Of a DNA stretch of 35,116 bases, positions 23,901 through 29,141 are shown piece by piece. Below the pieces are notes generated by a model. The model ran no database searches. It saw only the letters and a program-made list of their open reading frames with translations, and was not told the origin of the DNA. The stretch's first letter is position 1. Each line of letters begins with the position of its first letter. The DNA is from Fimbriiglobus sp. (lineage in GTDB: Bacteria; Planctomycetota; Planctomycetia; Gemmatales; Gemmataceae), in NCBI GenBank assembly GCA_025362195.1, contig JANYHV010000305.1:1-35116 (forward strand), given 5' to 3'. A program made the translations under genes and the position numbers.

Positions 23901-26900
23901 GCGACGGCGGGACGGCCACCGCGTCCGCGCTGTTGAGCGTGGCCGCCCTGCCGCCGGCGTTCACCGCGACCCCGACCGTGCCGGCGAACGCCAGCGAGGC
24001 CGACACAGTGACCTTCTCCGCGAACGCGACCGATCCGGGCGGCTCGCTCGTGACCTACCGGTGGCTGGTCGTGCCGCCGACCGGGCCGGCGACCGTGCTG
24101 ACCGGGGCGACCCCGTCGTTCACCTTCCCGGACGACGGCGTTTACACCGTGACCGTGACCGCGACCGACGACGGCGGGTTGACCGCGACCGCCGGGCCGT
24201 TCACGACCACCGTGGCCAACTTGAACCCGACTGTGTCCGGTGTGACGGTCCCCGCGACCGGGGTCGAAGGCCAGGAGTTGACGCTGGGGGCGACCGCGGC
24301 GGACCCCGCCGGGGCCGCCGACCCGCTCGTCTACCGCTGGACCGTGACCGGGCCGGGCGGGTTCGCCCTGACCCTCGGTACCGCGGCCGCCAAGTTCACC
24401 CCGCCGGACCAGGGAACGTACACGGTTGCCCTGACGGTGACCGACGGCGACGGCGGCTCGGTGACCGGCCCGACGCGGACGATCGTCGTGGCCAACGCCG
24501 ACCCGGTCGTCGGCGAATTGACCGCCCCGGTCGGCGTGAAGGAAGGCGGTACCGTCGCCCTGGAAGCCCCCGGCGTGACCGACGTGGCGGCCGACCTCGC
24601 GCACGTCGCCTACGCCTGGGCCGTCTCCGGGCCGGGCGGGTTCACCTTTACCGCCACGACGCCGAAGACTTCGTTCACCGCCCCGGACGACGGCGCGTAC
24701 GCCGTCACCCTGATCGTGACCGACGGCGACGGCGGCAGTGCCGTCAAGGCGACGAGCTTCGCGGCGGCGAACGTCGCCCCGGTGCTCGCCTCGACCGTCG
24801 TCCCGGCCGCCGGGTTTGTCGGGCACGCCGTCCCGCTCGCGGCCGCCGCGACCGACGTGCCGGCCGACCCGTTGGCGTACTCCTGGACCGTGACCGGGCC
24901 GACCGGCACGGTCAATCTGAGCGGGCCGGCCGCGAGCTTCACCCCGACCGCCGCCGGCAGTTACACGGTCGCCCTGACCGTGTCCGACGGCGACGGCGGC
25001 ACGGCGACCGCGTCCCGGACCGTCGTCGTCGCGGCCACGCCGATTACGATTGCGACCTTCCTCGTCCCGACGACCGGGCTTGAAGCCGGTACCGTCCGCT
25101 TGCGGGCGACGGCAACCGACGCCCTCGGCGGGCCGGTGACTTATACTTGGACTGTGACGCCGCCGGCCGCGGTCGGCCCGCCGACGACCTTGACCGGCCC
25201 CGACGTGAGCTTCGCGCCGGCGGACGACGGGGCCTTCCAGATCGTCCTCGTCGTTTCGACGCCAACCGACACCCTGACCCGGACCGCGACCGTCGCGGTG
25301 GCGAACGCCGACCCGGTGTTCACGACCGTGGTCGTGCCGGCGCGGGGGACTTACGCCGTGCCGGTCGCGTTGTCGGCCGCGGCGACCGACCCGGCCGGGG
25401 CCGCCGACCCGCTCGCGTACCACTGGACCGTGACCCGGCCGGACGGCTCGCACCTCGACTTCGACGGCTCGAACGCGGCCTTCACCCCCGACCAGTTCGG
25501 CTTCTACGGCGTCCGCGTGGACGCGACCGACGGCGACGGCGGCAAGGTCACCGTTCGCCAACTCGTGCCGGTCCTGAACGGCCTCCCGGTCGCGTCGGCC
25601 GGCGGCCCGTATTCCGTGCCCGAGGCCGGGTCGGTGCGGCTCAACGCCCTGGCCGGGTCGTCCGACCCGCTTCAACCGGCGGCCGACTTGACCTACGTTT
25701 GGGACCTCGACGGCGACGGCGTCTTCGGCGAAGCGTCCACGGCCGCCGGGGACGAGCGCGGGCCGACCCCTCTGTACCTGGCCCCGCTCGACGGCCCGGC
25801 CAGCCCGACCGTCCGGGTCCGGGTGACGAACGCCGCGAACGAGAGCAGCGTCGCGTCGGCCGTCGTGGCCGTCACCAACGTCCCCCCCGTCGTCGCCCCG
25901 CTCGTCCTGAGCGCGGCCACGGTCGCCCCCGGCGGCTCGATCACCGTCTCGGGCACGTTCACCGACCCCGGGGCCGACACGCACGAAGTCGTCGTCTCGT
26001 GGGGCGACGGCACGCCCGCGACTGTGATTCAGTTGACGCACGGCGAGCGGTCCTTCTCGGCCACGCACGTTTACCCGACCGCCCCGGCGATTGCCGCGTT
26101 CCCGGTCGGCGTCACCGTCACCGACGACGACCTCGGCGTCGGGACGGCGGCGGCGGTGGTCGATTTGAAAGCCGCGGCCGTGACGAACGTCTCGTCGGCT
26201 ACGGCGAACGGCACCTACGGGACCGGCGCGGTCGTGCTCGTCTCCGTCACCTTCACGCAGATCGTCTTCGCGAGCGGGTCGCCCCGGCTGGCCTTGAACT
26301 CCGGCGGCACGGCGGTCTACCAGAGCGGCAGCGGGACCACCACCCTGACGTTCGCGTACACCGTCGGGGCCGGCCAGGCGTCCGCCGACCTGGACGCGAG
26401 TTCCGCGACCGCCCTGAGCGTCAACGGCGGGTCGGTCGTCGGCCTCGCCCTGACCCCGGCCGCGCTGGCCCTCCCGGCCCCCGGGGCGGTCGGGTCGCTC
26501 GGGGCGAACAAGAACCTCGTCATCGACGCCGTCGCCCCGACGGTGGTCGCCTACCGGGTCTTGTACGGCAACGGCCGCAGCTTCGACCTGGTCGGGTCGG
26601 ACCGCGTCCGGGTGCCGTGGCAGATCACGGGGATTCAGGTCGTGTTCAGCAAGCCGATCGCGGCCGGCGGCCTCGGCAGCCTGACCGGCCTGCCGGCGAC
26701 CGGGTTCACCGGCCTGGGCACGACGACCCTGACCTGGACGTTCGCGGCCGTCGGCATCGGCCGGTTCGACACGACCCTCCTCGGCACGGGCGCACTCGCC
26801 CTGACCGACGCGGCCGGCAACCGGCTCGCCGGCGGGGTCAGCGTGGACCGCACGGTCAGAGTGCTCTTCGGCGACTACAACGACGACGGAGTCGTGAACG

Positions 26901-27043
26901 CCGTCGATCTCGTCCGCGTCTTCCTCGCCCGGACGACCGCGTCCGTCGCCTACGACCTGTTCGCCGACCTGAACGGCGACGGGGTCGTCAACCTCGCGGA
27001 CCTGCTTCTCGTCGTCGGCTCGATCGGCCACAAGCAGCCGTGA
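8933..27043 (+). CDS. Giant (about 6,036 aa) repetitive surface protein: LEAR-VPA N-terminus, RTX-like repeats, beta-propeller, PKD array, dockerin-like C-terminus
   Basis: Single uninterrupted frame. GTG start at 8933 with GGAG 7 nt upstream gives [27 protein letters not shown]; alternative ATG at 8861. Stop TGA ends at 27043. Confidence 0.93.
   Translation: [6036 protein letters not shown]
14963..15106 (+). repeat. RTX/hemolysin-type calcium-binding nonapeptide-like repeats inside the giant protein
   Basis: [44 protein letters not shown] matches the GGxGxDxLx pattern. Confidence 0.85.
17690..20970 (+). other. Beta-propeller-like region (YVTN/lactonase-type blades) inside the giant protein
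   Basis: Recurrent [81 protein letters not shown]. Confidence 0.75.
21590..26165 (+). repeat. PKD/Ig-like domain array inside the giant protein
   Basis: Repeated W.[41 protein letters not shown], roughly 80-95 aa period. Confidence 0.85.
26170..26540 (+). other. C-terminal Ig-like domain of the giant protein
   Basis: [75 protein letters not shown], a recognisable bacterial surface-protein module. Confidence 0.6.
26873..27025 (+). other. Type I dockerin-like domain at the C-terminus of the giant protein
   Basis: Two EF-hand-like loops [13 protein letters not shown] and [13 protein letters not shown] about 30 residues apart. Confidence 0.8.
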
Positions 27044-27110
27044 TTCCCACTGCTACCCCGCGGCGGTCGCGCTGCGGGTGTTGACCCTACCCCCGATGTC
27101 AGGGAACTCG

Positions 27111-27941
27111 ATGCTTCACACGACCCGTCCCTGGCTCCGGACCGTCCTCGCGGCCTTCGCCGTACTCCTCACCGGCCCGACCGCCGGACACGCCGGGTTC
27201 ATCGTGAGCGCCGGTGCGACGACGGCCGCCGCCGGCTCGACGGGGAACTTCCTCGACGTGACCCTGACGAACACAGGCGACGCGCCGGCGACCGTCGGCG
27301 GGTTCGCGTTCGGCGTCTCGGTCGGGAGCACCGACATCGGATTCACCCGCGTCACGACGGGCACCGCCGACCCGTACCTCTTTACCGGGTACAGTCTGTT
27401 CGGCCCGGAAATCGGGAGTGCCATTTCGCCGCTCCAGGAGATCATCGCCGCGGACCTGTACGACACCCCCGGGTCGGGTTTCACGCTCGGAGCCGGGCAG
27501 TCAGTCGGGCTGGGTCGCGTGTTCTTCGACGTGCTCCCCGGTGCGACGCCGGGATCGTTCGCGGTCAACGTCACGTCATCGGCGACGAGTTTCTCCGACC
27601 CGTCCGGAACCGACATCACCGGAGAACCGGTCCTGAACCCCGGCGAGATCACGATCCTCCCGGCCGGGCCGGCCGTGCCCGCGCCGCCGACCCTGCTCCT
27701 GGCGGCGTTCGCCTGGCCGGCCGCGCTGGCCGTCGCCCGGGTCCGCCGCCGCAACGGCCACGCCGCCGACGGCCACGATCGGCCTCTCGGCGGTATCGAC
27801 GAAATGCGCCCGGATTTCGTCCCGGCCCGACTCGACGGGAACGCGTGCGGAACGTCGGTCCGGTCGTCGATCCGGAGTATCAACATCTGGTCGCCCGGCG
27901 GCACGGTGTCGAGTCCACCCCGAAAACTGGACCCCGAGTAG
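27111..27941 (+). CDS. PEP-CTERM-like exported protein with an atypical long C-terminal tail
   Basis: Signal peptide MLHTTRPWLRTVLAAFAVLLTGPTAGHA; C-terminal VPAPPTLLLAAFAWPAALAVARVRRRN resembles PEP-CTERM (P.P motif, TM helix, Arg cluster). Alternative starts at 27078 and 27096. Confidence 0.75.
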   Translation: MLHTTRPWLRTVLAAFAVLLTGPTAGHAGFIVSAGATTAAAGSTGNFLDVTLTNTGDAPATVGGFAFGVSVGSTDIGFTRVTTGTADPYLFTGYSLFGPEIGSAISPLQEIIAADLYDTPGSGFTLGAGQSVGLGRVFFDVLPGATPGSFAVNVTSSATSFSDPSGTDITGEPVLNPGEITILPAGPAVPAPPTLLLAAFAWPAALAVARVRRRNGHAADGHDRPLGGIDEMRPDFVPARLDGNACGTSVRSSIRSINIWSPGGTVSSPPRKLDPE

Positions 27942-28099
27942 GGCGTTGAAGAAAGCGGGAGGAATGCGAGCGTCGCGAGGGGTCCGAAGTCGGGTCGGCG
28001 GGCCGGAAGGGCACGTGTGGGCCTGGCCTGGTAAGATGCACGTCGTGGTGGAAGAGATCGAACCGGGACCGGACGATTTTCTTGTCGGAGAGCACCGCC

Positions 28100-28513
28100 G
28101 TGCCGAAGCCTAAGAAGACCTGGGTGTATTCGCCCGCCCGCGATCCCAAGGCCGCGGCGTCCGACGCCACGAAGGCCGAGGTCGAGCGGAAGGCGAGCGG
28201 GTTGATCGAGGCGGTGCTCAAACCGAAGCACGTCCTGCCGCCGCCGGTGGACGCCAAATTCAACTATGTCGCCGGCCTGACGACCAAGTGGCACGGCAGG
28301 TACTTTTACTTCGTCGCGACCTACGCGTGCCCCGGGCCTCGCGCGATCGCCCCGACCTTCGAGGTGAACTTCGCCCGGCTGGAACACACCCCGCTGGGTC
28401 GGTTCAACCTGGCTTACCTGCGGCACACCGGGAAGTGGCACGAACTGTTCGCCGGGCTGACACTCGACGAGTGCCTGAAGTCGGTTCGGGACGACCCCTG
28501 GTTCACGCCGTGA
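28100..28513 (+). CDS. Small conserved hypothetical protein (PKPKKTWVYSP N-terminus)
   Basis: ORF with protein-like composition unlike the GC-artefact ORFs (KFNYVAGLTTKWHGRYFYFVATYACPGP...RFNLAYLRHTGKWHELFAGLTLDECL). GTG at 28100; TTG at 28082 is an alternative. Confidence 0.7.
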   Translation: MPKPKKTWVYSPARDPKAAASDATKAEVERKASGLIEAVLKPKHVLPPPVDAKFNYVAGLTTKWHGRYFYFVATYACPGPRAIAPTFEVNFARLEHTPLGRFNLAYLRHTGKWHELFAGLTLDECLKSVRDDPWFTP

Positions 28514-28729
28514 GGCCGAACTCACGGTCCGACGCCGCGGAGTCGCCGCTCGAGGCACAACACTTCTCGGCCCCATACCCACACTGGTCCACTCGCCCGC
28601 TGGAAGCGGCTCCGCAATCGGACTGGTCCGCAGAGGCCTTCCCATTTCGTGGAGTCGTAAGACAACACTCGCGTTGAGGATTGGCCCGCCGGAGCCGTGC
28701 GCGGCGAAGTCCCTTTTGACGGAGTGCCG

Positions 28730-29011
28730 ATGCCTGCCACCCCGAGCGCGGACCTGCCGACGCCGGCCAGCCTGTTGGAGCGGATCCGCAACCTGGACGA
28801 CGCGTCGAGTCGGAGCCGGTTCGTCGAGTTGTACACGCCGGTGTTGCTGATGTGGCTCGGCCGGTTCGGCGTCGGGGCCGACGACCGGGCCGACGTGGCG
28901 CAGAACGTGTTCGCGCAACTCGTCAAGGAACTCCCCGGGTTCCGGTACGACCCCCGGCGGCGCTTCCGCGGCTACCTGTTCGCGGTGGCCCGGAGTCGGG
29001 CGAGGCGCTGA
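28730..29011 (+). pseudogene. Truncated ECF sigma factor (region 2 only)
   Basis: ATG with GGAG upstream; SLLERIRNLDDASSRSRFVELYTPVLLMWLGRFGV...DDRADVAQNVFAQLVKELPGFRYDPRRRFRGYLFAVARS then stop; no region 4. Confidence 0.8.
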
Positions 29012-29018
29012 CGCCGGG

Positions 29019-29141
29019 GTCGTGGACGCGCGATCGGACCTGTTCAACATCGGCTACGTGCTGTACGAATTGGCGGCCGGGTTGCCGCTGGTCCGGGATC
29101 CGCGCACCGGCATGACACGATCGGGCGTTTTCACCAGGTGA
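29019..29141 (+). pseudogene. Fragment of a Ser/Thr protein kinase C-lobe
   Basis: Manual translation: VVDARSDLFNIGYVLYELAAGLPLVRDPRTGMTRSGVFTR*. RSDLFNIGYVLYELAAG matches the kinase subdomain IX pattern (DVYSLGCTLYYLLTG in the intact kinase here). Below the ORF-track size cut-off. Confidence 0.65.

Noticed and set aside
27880-28263. 127-aa minus ORF (VLSDKKIVRSRFDLFHHDVHLTRPG...)
   Set aside because: Antisense to the PKPKKTW gene leader; may be a repeated non-coding segment misread as protein, insufficient evidence for a gene.
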